Origin: Formosa undariae
Lineage (GTDB): Bacteria > Bacteroidota > Bacteroidia > Flavobacteriales > Flavobacteriaceae
NCBI RefSeq assembly: GCF_042427615.1
Contig: NZ_JBHMEZ010000012.1
Coordinates: 802,976-866,975, forward strand
DNA: 64,000 nucleotides
Direction: 5' to 3'
Under the pieces are notes generated by a model. That model made no database searches, had not been told where the DNA came from, and saw only the letters and a program-made list of their open reading frames with translations. The position numbers were made by a program, and so were the translations under genes. This document shows positions 18,246-27,624 of the stretch, piece after piece. The first letter of the stretch is position 1; each line of letters begins with the position of its first letter.

Positions 18246-19133
18246 TTAAAACTTAATATTTCTCCATTTACTAGAATATGTAGGAGCTACATTATTTAAT
18301 ACGCTAACCATATCGGAAACATTTACACTAGGTCCGTCGGAATAGATCTCTGCTATTTCATCGCTTTTTGCATCGAAAAACACACGTAACAAAAACGAGT
18401 TTGGCCTGCGATTATTCATGGTCTGAAATAGTTCTACAGCAGATGCTATATTTTGTTTTCCCGACTTCACATCGGTACTCATAGCATCTAAACCATCTCT
18501 ATGATACGTATACATAACCTCGCGATATTCCTTATACGTTGGCGATAACATATTATCGATTAAATTATATCTCGTTTGTAAACCGTCTGCTAACTTCCAG
18601 CCTTTATATCCTTCTTGCTGCGAATAATTTACAATAGTTTGTGCTTGGTTTAAATATTCATCGCCACCTTTTAATTTAAAGCTGTCTGCATCTTGACCAA
18701 GAATCATATACACATGATAAGCTAAAACAGATACTAAATTAGACTCGTATTGTGTTGGACTAAAATTAAGATTCTGAAATTCGACATAATTAAATGTAAA
18801 ATTCTGATCGTTAAAATTATAGACAGGAGAGCTATACGAAGAGCCATAAACCGGTCTAGAAGATTGTACTTGTATGCTGGCTTTAAAGACATCGCTAGCA
18901 TATTCATTTATAATAATAACCATACTACAGTTAATACGTTCGGTCACTTTAAAACCTCTTGTGGTCCACTGTGTATTATTAACAAATTCGTTAAGTTGCT
19001 TCTCTAATGTTTGAAATACTTGAACATTTTCATTTCCTGTTTGCTGTGCATTAACCACAACCTTACAGTTTAACTCCTGAGCGGTTAAGCTAAGAGAAAT
19101 ACATAAAAACAATACAAATAATATATTACGCAT
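18246..19133 (-). CDS. DUF4835 / PorD-like type IX secretion-associated protein
   Basis: 295 residues with a signal peptide of about 18 residues (ending LTAQ, then ELNCKV). The family (DUF4835) is Bacteroidota-specific and sits between recN and coaBC in many genomes, as here; some annotation systems name it PorD and tie it to the type IX secretion system. It overlaps coaBC by 8 bases. The domain call rests on recognition of sequence and gene order; the secretion role is family knowledge that is not shown by the sequence. Confidence 0.75.
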   Translation of the reverse strand: MRNILFVLFLCISLSLTAQELNCKVVVNAQQTGNENVQVFQTLEKQLNEFVNNTQWTTRGFKVTERINCSMVIIINEYASDVFKASIQVQSSRPVYGSSYSSPVYNFNDQNFTFNYVEFQNLNFSPTQYESNLVSVLAYHVYMILGQDADSFKLKGGDEYLNQAQTIVNYSQQEGYKGWKLADGLQTRYNLIDNMLSPTYKEYREVMYTYHRDGLDAMSTDVKSGKQNIASAVELFQTMNNRRPNSFLLRVFFDAKSDEIAEIYSDGPSVNVSDMVSVLNNVAPTYSSKWRNIKF

Positions 19134-20337
19134 GTAGTCGATTTAATATTTCGTTAAATATATCTTGAGCAACGTCTGCCTTCGATTTTAAAACAAATTC
19201 AGTAATGTTTTCATCAGCATTAATAAGCGTTACTTTATTGGTATCCGATTTAAAACCTGCGCCTTTATCATTTAATGAATTCAGAACAATTAGGTTTAAA
19301 TTTTTACGCTTTAATTTCCCTTTAGCATGCTCAAGTTCATTATTCGTTTCTAAAGCAAAACCAACTAAAAACTGATCCGTTTTTATAGCTCCCAAGGAAG
19401 CCAAAATATCTTTAGTTTTCTCTAGTTCTATGTTTAACGTATTATCGTCCTTTTTTATTTTCTGAAGTGCAACTTCTTTTGGTCTATAATCTGCTACAGC
19501 TGCCGCACAAATAGCAATATTGACATCTTTAAAATGTGTATGCGCTTGCTCGTACATGTCCTGTGCACTAATTACATGATTAATATTAACTGCACTGTGT
19601 TGAAGTAATTGATTGGTAGGACCTGAAATTAAAATAACCTCAGCACCAAGATTAGCGGCTGTTTTTGCTAACTCAAACCCCATTTTACCACTAGAATGAT
19701 TTCCAATAAATCGAACAGGATCTATAGCTTCGTAAGTTGGCCCAGCAGTAATCATTACTTTTTTACCATATAAGGGTAAATTTCCAAGAATATGATTCTC
19801 GATAAACGATACGATATCTTCAGGTTCGGCCATACGACCTTCCCCGACTAAACCACTAGCTAATTCACCAGAAGTTGCAGGTATCATAATGTTTCCAAAA
19901 CCTTGTAGTGTTTCGAAAGACTGTGTTGTAGAGGGATGTTTAAACATATCTAAATCCATCGCGGGAGCAAAATACACAGGACATTTAGCCGACAAATAAG
20001 TTGCTAACAATAAATTATCGCTAGTGCCATTGGCCATTTTAGACATGGTATTTGCAGTAGCAGGAGCAATAACGAAGATATCTGCCCATAGGCCTAAATC
20101 GACATGACTATTCCATACCGCATTCTCATCGTCTTCATTATAAAACGAAGACACCACAGGATGTTTAGATAAGGTAGATAAGGTTAAGGGAGTTACAAAA
20201 TCAATAGAAGCAGGTGTCATAACGACTTTAACGTTAGCACCTGCTTTTATAAACAACCTTACTAATGAAGCTGTCTTGTAAGCAGCTATACCTGCACTAA
20301 TGCCTAACAGTATGTTTTTGCCGCTTAATATTGACAT
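19126..20337 (-). CDS. coaBC: Bifunctional phosphopantothenoylcysteine decarboxylase/synthetase
   Basis: 403 residues. The N-terminal flavoprotein (CoaC) decarboxylates 4'-phosphopantothenoylcysteine and has GISAGIAAYK and the PAMD segment. The C-terminal synthetase (CoaB) joins cysteine to phosphopantothenate, with ITAGPTYEAIDPVRFIGN and the AAVADYRP motif near residues 275-285. It is part of the recN-porD-coaBC-omega-bamD operon. Confidence 0.95.
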   Translation of the reverse strand: MSILSGKNILLGISAGIAAYKTASLVRLFIKAGANVKVVMTPASIDFVTPLTLSTLSKHPVVSSFYNEDDENAVWNSHVDLGLWADIFVIAPATANTMSKMANGTSDNLLLATYLSAKCPVYFAPAMDLDMFKHPSTTQSFETLQGFGNIMIPATSGELASGLVGEGRMAEPEDIVSFIENHILGNLPLYGKKVMITAGPTYEAIDPVRFIGNHSSGKMGFELAKTAANLGAEVILISGPTNQLLQHSAVNINHVISAQDMYEQAHTHFKDVNIAICAAAVADYRPKEVALQKIKKDDNTLNIELEKTKDILASLGAIKTDQFLVGFALETNNELEHAKGKLKRKNLNLIVLNSLNDKGAGFKSDTNKVTLINADENITEFVLKSKADVAQDIFNEILNRLHA

Positions 20338-20347
20338 AGCTTATGAT

Positions 20348-20674
20348 TTACTGAACGTCTTCGTCAGTGTTTCTGTAATATACTTTGTTGTCTAACCACT
20401 CTTGAACTGCTAAAGCGTGTGGCTTAGGTAATTTTTCGTAGAATTTTGAAACTTCAATTTGTTCTTTATTTTCAAAAATCTCTTCTAAACTATCGTTATA
20501 CGTTGCAAACTCCTCTAATTTTTCAATTAGTTCTTTTTTAATCTCAGTGTTAATCTGATCTGCACGTCTAGAAATAATAGAAATTGCTTCATATATATTC
20601 CCTGTCGGTTCGTCAACTTTGTTTCTGTTATACGTTATTGTATTAACAGGAGCATTGATTTTTTTTAAATCCAT
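20348..20674 (-). CDS. RNA polymerase omega-like subunit (Rpb6 family)
   Basis: 108 residues. The segment GNIYEAISIISRRADQI (residues 25-41) is the omega/Rpb6 signature, in the diverged Bacteroidota form that is longer than E. coli RpoZ and has an acidic C-terminus. It is encoded 4 nt after bamD and 10 nt before coaBC, its usual place. A structural role in RNA polymerase assembly is inferred from the family. Confidence 0.85.
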   Translation of the reverse strand: MDLKKINAPVNTITYNRNKVDEPTGNIYEAISIISRRADQINTEIKKELIEKLEEFATYNDSLEEIFENKEQIEVSKFYEKLPKPHALAVQEWLDNKVYYRNTDEDVQ

Positions 20675-20678
20675 TATA

Positions 20679-21479
20679 TTAACTTTTAGTGCTGTAATTT
20701 TTTAATTCTTCTACTATCTCTTCGTGCATTTTACCTGCGCGATCTAAATATTGGGTTTCTGAAAACCCAGTCATTAAATCTTTATAATATCTGTCTGCAG
20801 ATTCCAAACGTTCTTCTTTTTTACGTTCGATACTTCTAATTGCTAAATTAAAAGATGAATCGAATCTATAATACATAGCATCTTCTCTTAAAGAAGACCC
20901 TGGGAATTGAAACAAAAAATTATCAAACGATTTGATTGATGCTTTATAATCTGATATCGTATTGTATTGTTTTGCTATTTCGAATGCTTTGCGTTCTAAT
21001 TTCCCGTCTAATTCTTGAATGAAACTGCTCGCTTCAGCTAAGTATTCAGACTTTGGAAATAAGTTTATAAATAACTGTAATTTTTCTATAGCTACTTTTG
21101 TCTCCGTCTGGTCTTTACTAAAAACAGGAGATCTCATATAATAACTCTTTGCACTTAAAAATGAAGCTTCTTCTAGCTTCTCACTTTTAGGATACGAATC
21201 TGCAAAACGCTCAAACTGATAAGAAGACGCAAAATAGTCTCTCATACCGTATTGTGTTTGTGCATACATAAACATTAATTTCTCTGCCTGAGGCTTACCG
21301 CGGTAACTTGGTACAATTTGAGAAAACAATCTATTTGCTTTAGAGAACTCACCTTCGTTATAAAGTTGTTCCCCTAATTTAAATTTTGGTCCAATGTCTG
21401 TTGCTTTTAGTGTTTGTTGATATTCACTACATGAGCTTAAAACAATAAACGCGAATAAAATGTATAAATATTTCTTCAT
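20679..21479 (-). CDS. bamD: Outer-membrane assembly lipoprotein BamD
   Basis: 266 residues. A lipoprotein signal ends in VLSSC (Cys near 17). The body has TPR-like helical repeats with the family pattern LYNEGEFSKA, FADSYPKSE and LFPKSEYL. BamD belongs to the complex that folds outer-membrane barrels. It is first in the bamD-omega-coaBC-porD-recN operon. A TAATTTTG element at 21497-21504 lies 17 nt before the ATG. Confidence 0.92.
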   Translation of the reverse strand: MKKYLYILFAFIVLSSCSEYQQTLKATDIGPKFKLGEQLYNEGEFSKANRLFSQIVPSYRGKPQAEKLMFMYAQTQYGMRDYFASSYQFERFADSYPKSEKLEEASFLSAKSYYMRSPVFSKDQTETKVAIEKLQLFINLFPKSEYLAEASSFIQELDGKLERKAFEIAKQYNTISDYKASIKSFDNFLFQFPGSSLREDAMYYRFDSSFNLAIRSIERKKEERLESADRYYKDLMTGFSETQYLDRAGKMHEEIVEELKNYSTKS

Positions 21480-21609
21480 AGTTTTTAAACAGAATGCAAA
21501 ATTAAGCTATTCTAATTGATTTTAAAAATATTATTTTTTAGCTAAAATAAAGGTTGTAATTAGGTTACAATTAGCTTTAAGTATATTTTAACTTTTAGAC
21601 GCTACCTTA

Positions 21610-21644
21610 AAAAACAAGCGTGCGCTCACTAAGTAAACACACGC
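21610..21644 (-). terminator. Probable terminator after dapA
   Basis: Minus-strand stem GCGTGTG / CGCACGC with one wobble pair and a 13-nt loop, followed by TTGTTTTTT, 15-40 nt past the dapA stop. Confidence 0.6.
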
Positions 21645-21658
21645 AAAGTAATATCGTA

Positions 21659-22537
21659 TTAAAGTGTTTCTACAAACGCTTTAATTTTATCTTTTAACGC
21701 TGGAGTTGCTTCTACCAAAGGCAATCTCACGTCTGCACGACATAAGCCTAAAGCTTCGTAAACCGCTTTTATTCCTGATGGATTATTTTCTTCAAAGATA
21801 TAACCAATCACATCCATTAATTTAAAATGAATCGCATAAGCTTCCTTGGCTTTACCTTCTAATCCTAACTTAATCATTTTAGAAAACTGAGCAGGGAATG
21901 CTTGACCAATTACAGAAATGACACCAGAACCTCCAGCTAAAAGCACTCCTAAAACTAAATCGTCGTCTCCAGAAATGATTAAAAAATCTTCGGGTTTATC
22001 TTTTAAAAGCTTTAAATATTGACCAATATTATTACCAGCTTCTTTAACTGCAACTATATTTTTAAAATCGTTAGCTAATCTAATGGTTGTTTCCGGCAAC
22101 ATATTAGACGCTGTCCTTCCTGGTACATTATATAAAATGACAGAAACAGGACAAGCTTCTGAAATTGCTTTAAAATGCTGATAAACGCCTTCTTGCGTTG
22201 GCTTACTATAATAAGGTGATACCGATAAAATCGCTTCAATCCCACTTAAATCTGTAGACTTAATTTCTTCTATAACAGCAGCAGTATTATTTCCTCCAAT
22301 TCCTAAAACTAATGGTAATCGTCCGTTGTTTGCTTTAGAAATGGTTTTAATTACAGCTTGTTTTTCTTCTTTAGTAACTGTTACACTTTCTCCGGTAGTT
22401 CCCATTATAACCAAATAATCGGTACCGTTTTCAATATTAAAATTAACAATATTTGTTAGTGCTTCGTGATCTATACTAAGATCTGCCTTAAAAGGTGTAA
22501 CTAGAGCAACTCCAGTACCCATTAATTTACTATTCAT
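21659..22537 (-). CDS. dapA: 4-hydroxy-tetrahydrodipicolinate synthase
   Basis: 292 residues, the standard length. It condenses pyruvate with aspartate semialdehyde in lysine and diaminopimelate synthesis. The Schiff-base Lys is in VAVKEAGN, the catalytic Tyr in LYNVPGRT, and the MGTTGES motif binds pyruvate. A conserved 172-residue gene lies 4 nt upstream on the same strand. dapF, a later step, is at 40.7 kb. Confidence 0.95.
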   Translation of the reverse strand: MNSKLMGTGVALVTPFKADLSIDHEALTNIVNFNIENGTDYLVIMGTTGESVTVTKEEKQAVIKTISKANNGRLPLVLGIGGNNTAAVIEEIKSTDLSGIEAILSVSPYYSKPTQEGVYQHFKAISEACPVSVILYNVPGRTASNMLPETTIRLANDFKNIVAVKEAGNNIGQYLKLLKDKPEDFLIISGDDDLVLGVLLAGGSGVISVIGQAFPAQFSKMIKLGLEGKAKEAYAIHFKLMDVIGYIFEENNPSGIKAVYEALGLCRADVRLPLVEATPALKDKIKAFVETL

Positions 22538-22541
22538 CTTT

Positions 22542-23060
22542 TTAAATTCTTTTTAATAAACTTAAGTACTTTAAAAGCTCTGCTTTAAATACCTCTATCG
22601 CATCCAGATTTACATTAATAATTAAATCGTTCAACCGTTGTTCTTCTTGTAAAACCCCTATCTTAAAATCGGCTTTCGATACTGCTGTAAGCATTTTAAG
22701 ATCTAAATTATCTGTAAAATAATAACTAATCAAAGCATCAAAACTCGTATTTAAGAACGCTTCTAATTCGCTATTCTTAATCTTCCCTCTCCAACCGATA
22801 TCCATTGCAGAAAAACAAGAATAATCTTCACGTTCTTTAATAAGATTCGCCGTTGTAAAGGTGATTAATTGAAATTTACTAGGGTTAATATTTAAAAGTT
22901 TAGATATAGACTTTAAGGCTTCGAGGTTAGTAAATTCATCAATATTTACGATAACTCCCAAACTTTCAATAGGTTTTGAAACGTTGGAAACCGTACGATT
23001 TACTAACAATTTATTAAAATACTTTTTATTAGATTTTTCCTTAAAACCTTTTAAAATCAT
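22542..23060 (-). CDS. Conserved hypothetical protein (probably DUF6913)
   Basis: 172 residues, basic at the N-terminus (GFKEKSNKKYF), then a mixed alpha/beta segment with SLGVIVN and LITFTTANL and a conserved ISYYFTDNLDLKMLTA stretch. I recall this as the flavobacterial DUF6913 family, but cannot confirm. It is co-directional with dapA, 4 nt apart. A TACATTTG element at 23080-23087 precedes it. Confidence 0.65.
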   Translation of the reverse strand: MILKGFKEKSNKKYFNKLLVNRTVSNVSKPIESLGVIVNIDEFTNLEALKSISKLLNINPSKFQLITFTTANLIKEREDYSCFSAMDIGWRGKIKNSELEAFLNTSFDALISYYFTDNLDLKMLTAVSKADFKIGVLQEEQRLNDLIINVNLDAIEVFKAELLKYLSLLKRI

Positions 23061-23079
23061 TTATATTTAAACTTTCGTG

Positions 23080-23087
23080 CAAATGTA
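23080..23087 (-). promoter_or_regulatory. -7 element (TACATTTG) for the DUF6913-dapA pair
   Basis: TAnnTTTG match on the minus strand, 19 nt before the ATG at 23060. Confidence 0.45.
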
Positions 23088-23129
23088 GAAAAACTATACC
23101 CATACTTAGTAAAATTTATAAGTTTAATT

Positions 23130-23888
23130 ATGATTTTTAAACAATTAATTATTGCCTTATCTCTCATGTTTTTGGCAAGTTGCAAAACAAACACTTTAAA
23201 CTTGGCAAAAATTGAAGGCAAACAAATTCCTGTTTCCGAAGAAATAATTCCAGATCCCACAATAACTGACTTTATTAAACCGTACCATGATCACGTGGTT
23301 AAAACATTAGATAGTGTGTTGGCCTACGCTCCAGAGTCTTACTTAAAAACAAATGGAACGTACAATACTGCAATTGGAAACTTAATGGCCGATATTGTTT
23401 ACGAGCAATGCAATCCCATTTTTAAATCCCGTTCTGGTTACGATATAGATTTTGTAATTCTTAATCACGGTGGTATTCGCGCCCCAATATCTAAAGGTGA
23501 TATTACACTTAAAACCGCTTATGAAGTCATGCCCTTTGAAAACAGCATTGTTGTAGCCAGTATAAAAGGAAAAAATGTAAATGAAGCGATGCAGTATTTA
23601 AGTCAAGCTAAGCGACCTCATCCTGTTTCTCAATTAAAATTGGTTATAAATTCCGATTTCGATATTACTGAAGCTAAAGTAAAAGGTGAAACTATAGACG
23701 AAAACAAAACCTATTACGTGGCGACCAATGATTATTTATATAATGGAGGCGACCATATGACATTTTTTCAACCCAATGACAGTCTTTACGTTTTGAATTA
23801 TAAATGGAGAAATGCGCTTATCGATTATTTTACAAAAGTAGACACGATTAAACCGGTGATAGACGATAGATTTATCCAATTAAAATAA
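23130..23888 (+). CDS. 5'-nucleotidase C-terminal-domain lipoprotein
   Basis: 252 residues. A signal sequence with lipobox LASC (Cys near 17) precedes a domain matching the substrate-binding C-terminal half of UshA-type 5'-nucleotidases (GNLMADIV, NHGGIRAPI, VMPFENSI, NDYLYNGGDHM). The metallophosphatase half is missing and is encoded as a separate gene 10 nt downstream. Together the pair should hydrolyse nucleotides or other phosphate esters outside the cytoplasm. Confidence 0.88.
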   Translation: MIFKQLIIALSLMFLASCKTNTLNLAKIEGKQIPVSEEIIPDPTITDFIKPYHDHVVKTLDSVLAYAPESYLKTNGTYNTAIGNLMADIVYEQCNPIFKSRSGYDIDFVILNHGGIRAPISKGDITLKTAYEVMPFENSIVVASIKGKNVNEAMQYLSQAKRPHPVSQLKLVINSDFDITEAKVKGETIDENKTYYVATNDYLYNGGDHMTFFQPNDSLYVLNYKWRNALIDYFTKVDTIKPVIDDRFIQLK

Positions 23889-23898
23889 ATAAAGTGAT

Positions 23899-24813
23899 AT
23901 GAAACGTAGAGATTTTATACAACAATCTACAGTTGCAACCTCTTTAGTTGCCTTAGGAGGATTAAGCTTATCCTCTTTTACAACAGCACCTACAACTAAA
24001 AAAATCACCATTTTACACACTAACGATGTCCACAGCCACATAGATCCATTCGGTCCTAACGAAGGAGATAGAGCAAATAAAGGTGGTGTTGCAAGACGCG
24101 CAAGTTTAATAGATAAATTTCGTATAGAAAACCCAAACACATTACTTTTAGATGCTGGAGATATTTTTCAAGGCACACCTTATTTTAATTTTTATGGCGG
24201 TGAATTGGAATTTAAATTAATGAGTAAACTAAAATACGATGCTGCTACTATTGGAAATCACGATTTCGACAATGGTGTCGCTGGGTTATATGCACAATTA
24301 CCACATGCAGAGTTTCCGTTTTTAATTTCTAACTACGACTTCTCGAACACCGTAATGGATACGCATACCAAGCCCTACAAGGTCTTTATAAAAGACGGAA
24401 TTAAAATAGGTGTGTTTGGTTTAGGTATAGAATTAGACGGACTTGTAGATCCTGCTATGTACAAAGAAACAAAGTATTTAGATCCTGTAGAAAGCGCACA
24501 GGAAATGACACGTATTCTAAAAGAGCAAGAACACTGTGATTTAATTATTTGTTTATCCCATATGGGATATCAATATAATATTGAAGGGAAAATTAGTGAT
24601 CTAAAACTTGCTGCTATTACAAAAGATATCGATTTAATTATTGGCGGACATACACATACCTTTTTAGCAAAGCCAACATTGGTAAAGAATCTTGAAGATA
24701 AAACGACTCTTGTAAATCAGGTAGGTTGTTACGGAATTAATCTAGGGAAAATAGATTTCTACTTTGACAGCAACAAAAACAAAGCCGCAGAAGGCGTGTC
24801 TATTGTGGTTTAA
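23899..24813 (+). CDS. Metallophosphatase, 5'-nucleotidase N-terminal domain, Tat signal
   Basis: 304 residues. The N-terminus MKRRDFIQQS plus a hydrophobic stretch is a twin-arginine-like signal. Metal-binding motifs of calcineurin-like phosphatases follow: HTNDVHSH, DAGDIFQGTP, GNHDFDN, CLSHMG and GGHTHT. It carries the catalytic half complementary to the preceding gene, 10 nt away, and is followed by a terminator. Confidence 0.9.
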   Translation: MKRRDFIQQSTVATSLVALGGLSLSSFTTAPTTKKITILHTNDVHSHIDPFGPNEGDRANKGGVARRASLIDKFRIENPNTLLLDAGDIFQGTPYFNFYGGELEFKLMSKLKYDAATIGNHDFDNGVAGLYAQLPHAEFPFLISNYDFSNTVMDTHTKPYKVFIKDGIKIGVFGLGIELDGLVDPAMYKETKYLDPVESAQEMTRILKEQEHCDLIICLSHMGYQYNIEGKISDLKLAAITKDIDLIIGGHTHTFLAKPTLVKNLEDKTTLVNQVGCYGINLGKIDFYFDSNKNKAAEGVSIVV

Positions 24814-24840
24814 CAAGACCTTTTCAATATTAAAATTATA

Positions 24841-24868
24841 AGAGCGCATTTATAGCGCTCTTTTTTTT
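24841..24868 (+). terminator. Intrinsic terminator after the nucleotidase pair
   Basis: 7-bp stem AGAGCGC / GCGCTCT, 7-nt loop and an eight-T run, 27 nt past the stop. Confidence 0.85.
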
Positions 24869-24900
24869 ACGCTATTCAATTTAATCGCACTTTAATCCCC

Positions 24901-25683
24901 CTATTGAATGGCTTTAAATGTGAGGGCTTCCTTTTTAACAGGGTAAATTGCAAAAAGATAAAAACACAAGAAACCTACAAGAATAAGTAGAAAACATATA
25001 ACGTTTAAAATAACAACATCTGAAGGGTAAAAGATAGCATATTGAATAACCTCTGAAAACACTACACATAAACTCCCTACAAATAAAAGCATTGCCCTCT
25101 TGTTTTCTCTATATAGGTAATTTATAAAAGACACATTTAATAGAATTAAAACAACCAAATTGTATACAAACTCAAGTAACATTGACATCATTGTTTCTCT
25201 TAAAAGCGGATCATCCTCGGTAGGAAATTTTTCTATAATATTAGAAGTCTCTCTAAAAAAATATTCGCTAGAAAAATCATTACTCCACAAGTTATACAAC
25301 ACATAAGAATTTAATAGAACTAAAATTATAATGGTAAGATTAAATCTAGGCACAACCCCCTTAAAAGGGATTTTTTTTGAAACCCCATAAATTAAAAAAA
25401 CATACGCGGTTATAAATAGAAGATTCGAGACATAGTAATTTAAATATTTATGTATACCACTAACACCTCCTAAAACAAAAAGATAAGCAAGGGAATACAA
25501 AACTAAAAAAGTTGTAAAATAAGGTGTTTTTCGCTTGCAAGTTATCAGATAAAAAACAGAAATAACAGGTACAACTAGAGCCATTGCTGCTTCTGAATAT
25601 TCAAAAAGTGATGCATATTCTGCAACCACATATAGCACACTTAACAAAAATAATAAGATTAATAAATAATGTGTTTTTCTCAT
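24901..25683 (-). CDS. Eight-helix membrane protein, paralogue A (YhhN-like?)
   Basis: 260 residues, almost entirely membrane helices at about 4-24, 31-50, 56-75, 86-103, 117-136, 168-190, 195-217 and 222-245. The only sizeable soluble part is the loop near 137-167. Helix 6-8 motifs (NVSFINYLYRENKRA, SEVIQYAI) are shared with the two paralogues at 26.7 and 27.9 kb. Topology loosely recalls the YhhN/lysoplasmalogenase family, but no catalytic signature can be shown. A -7 match TACATTTG lies at 25749-25756. The upstream DNA is a decayed IS982 transposase. Confidence 0.7.
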   Translation of the reverse strand: MRKTHYLLILLFLLSVLYVVAEYASLFEYSEAAMALVVPVISVFYLITCKRKTPYFTTFLVLYSLAYLFVLGGVSGIHKYLNYYVSNLLFITAYVFLIYGVSKKIPFKGVVPRFNLTIIILVLLNSYVLYNLWSNDFSSEYFFRETSNIIEKFPTEDDPLLRETMMSMLLEFVYNLVVLILLNVSFINYLYRENKRAMLLFVGSLCVVFSEVIQYAIFYPSDVVILNVICFLLILVGFLCFYLFAIYPVKKEALTFKAIQ

Positions 25684-25748
25684 AAATTCACTAGCTTCTA
25701 TCTCACAATTATAAACAACATCCGTTTTACATTTAGAATAATAATGTA

Positions 25749-25756
25749 CAAATGTA
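25749..25756 (-). promoter_or_regulatory. -7 element (TACATTTG) for paralogue A
   Basis: TAnnTTTG match on the minus strand, 65 nt before the ATG; the same element is conserved upstream of paralogue B at 27554-27561. Confidence 0.4.
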
Positions 25757-25820
25757 GTATAACTTGTTAAATAAGAATAAATTATATTCTTGACACAAGA
25801 ATTTTAAAACACACAACCTT

Positions 25821-26627
25821 CAAAGAATTTTCACCAAAATTCTTCAAGTTTCAAATAACACTGAACCAATAAATTCCTTTTTAGTTCAAATACGCAAACT
25901 TAAACCATCAATCAAAAAACTGATTTACAAATACATAACCTCTAAATATACAAATCCAGATAGTGACCCTCAATTATTTAGAATCTTAAAGTCCTTATTG
26001 GTTTCTTAAAATAAAATGTTCTGTTTGTAATAAAAGAAAGCGTAAATTATTTTATACTCCAGACTCAATTTGTAAAAAGATGTCGCTCATTTTTATGAAT
26101 TTGAAGACTATTTTACTAGAAATCGTATGCCTTGGGATGGCTGTAAGTCATCAAGGTCTTCTCGAAGTAGATCTGCAGAGAATCAGCTAAAGACAGTCCT
26201 AATAGACTATTTTGCTAGCCAGTCTATGCTATATTTTAGTTATAAAGGGTATGTTGTTTGGTTGGTAAATAGAGTCCTAAAACACTTTGATTTTCATAAA
26301 ACTTTCGTTAAGGACACTCATAATTTAAAGAATATTTATCTTTTAAATATCAACTTGATTTATTCACGCATAGCACTATTAAAATGGATATTCCAATGAG
26401 AAAATCAACAAAATGATAATAAGCAACCGTGTGATTTAAGAAAGTCTAGAAAAAGAATTAAAACATTATTCTCACAACTTTGTGATCAGTTCACGATTCT
26501 TAGGAATTACACCAAACCTTTTGAGGGTTTTAAAACCAGAATACTATACAAAATAACAGCAATAACTATAATTCAATTCAGCAATAAATTTCACTTTAAT
26601 AGAAATATAATATGACCTAAATCTACA
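25821..26627 (+). pseudogene. Decayed IS982-family transposase
   Basis: No intact frame, but translated pieces follow the IS982 transposase in order: an N-terminal part with EPINSFLV and QLFRILKS (25836-26008), a middle part at 26100-26399 (GCKSSRSSRSR, ASQSMLYFSYKGY, LKHFDFHK) and a C-terminal part at 26450-26612 (LCDQFTILRNYTKPFEG, ITAITIIQF). Stops and frameshifts separate the blocks, so it is inactive. The 90-residue ORF at 26127-26399 is only the middle block. Its N-terminal block is repeated upstream of paralogue B. Confidence 0.8.
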
Positions 26628-26708
26628 ACGGATAATGACCACTCTAAAAAGACTAAAGACCAAACGCAGGCTTGGATTTCACCTATAAATCCTAAACCAA
26701 AAAAGATG

Positions 26709-27488
26709 TTATACGCCTTTAAAAGTTTGCTTTTCTACTGTGCTCCTATTAATTGCAAAAAGATAAAAGCAAAGAAATCCTGCAAGAATTAAGAGATAAC
26801 AGATAATATTTAATTCAACCACTTCTGAAGGATAATAGATAGCATATTGAATGACCTCTGAAAACACGACGCATAATGTACCGATAAATAAAAGGGAAGC
26901 CCTCTTATTTTCTCTATATAAATAATTTATAAAAGATACATTCAATAGAATTAAAATAACCAAATTGTATGAGAACTCTAAAATAAGAGATATTATACTT
27001 TGTTGAGAAGGAGCAACATCTTGCTCTTTAACAGTTTCTAAAGCATCAGATGTTACCCTAAAAAAATAATCTCTAGAAAAATCATCGCTAAATAAAGCAT
27101 ATAACACATAAGAATTTAATAGCAATAGTATAATAATTGTAAAACTAAATCTAGGCACAACGCCTCTATAAGGAATGCCTTTTAAAACTCCAAAAATCAA
27201 AAACACATACGCTATTATATAGAAGACGTTACTTAAATAATAATTTAGGTCTTGATGTATATCCTTAGTATCTACAAAGACTAAAAGATAAGCAAGAGAG
27301 TACAGGACTAAAAAGCTCGTAAAATAGAGCCTTTTATGCTCACAGGTAATCAGGTAAAAAACAGAAATAACAGGTACAACTAGGGCTGTTGCTGCTTCTG
27401 AATATTCAAAAAGTGACGCATACTCTGCAACCACATATAATACACTTAACAAAAATAATAGTATTAATAAATAATGTATTTTTCTCAT
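26709..27488 (-). CDS. Eight-helix membrane protein, paralogue B
   Basis: 259 residues from the ATG at 27488, which aligns with the MRKxHYLL start of paralogues A and C; the 33-residue upstream extension is not conserved in C. Same eight-helix plan and same NVSFINYLYRENKRA and SEVIQYAI motifs; the loop between helices 5 and 6 differs most. The first 50 residues are nearly identical to A. Its upstream flank resembles A's and its downstream flank resembles C's, as expected from tandem duplication. Confidence 0.7.
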   Translation of the reverse strand: MRKIHYLLILLFLLSVLYVVAEYASLFEYSEAATALVVPVISVFYLITCEHKRLYFTSFLVLYSLAYLLVFVDTKDIHQDLNYYLSNVFYIIAYVFLIFGVLKGIPYRGVVPRFSFTIIILLLLNSYVLYALFSDDFSRDYFFRVTSDALETVKEQDVAPSQQSIISLILEFSYNLVILILLNVSFINYLYRENKRASLLFIGTLCVVFSEVIQYAIYYPSEVVELNIICYLLILAGFLCFYLFAINRSTVEKQTFKGV

Positions 27489-27553
27489 AAATTTACTAGC
27501 TTCTATCTCACAAATACAAACAACAGCCGTTGTACATATATAGTGATAATGTA

Positions 27554-27561
27554 CAAATGTA
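27554..27561 (-). promoter_or_regulatory. -7 element (TACATTTG) for paralogue B
   Basis: Same element and setting as upstream of paralogue A, 65 nt before the ATG. Confidence 0.4.
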
Positions 27562-27624
27562 GTGCAACCTGTTAAATAAGAATACATTTTATTCAGGACA
27601 CAATGATTTTAGAACACATAACGC

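Noticed and set aside
26127..26399. 90-residue ORF as a new gene
   Set aside because: Its translation is the middle of a decayed IS982 transposase, with continuing homology in other frames on both sides.
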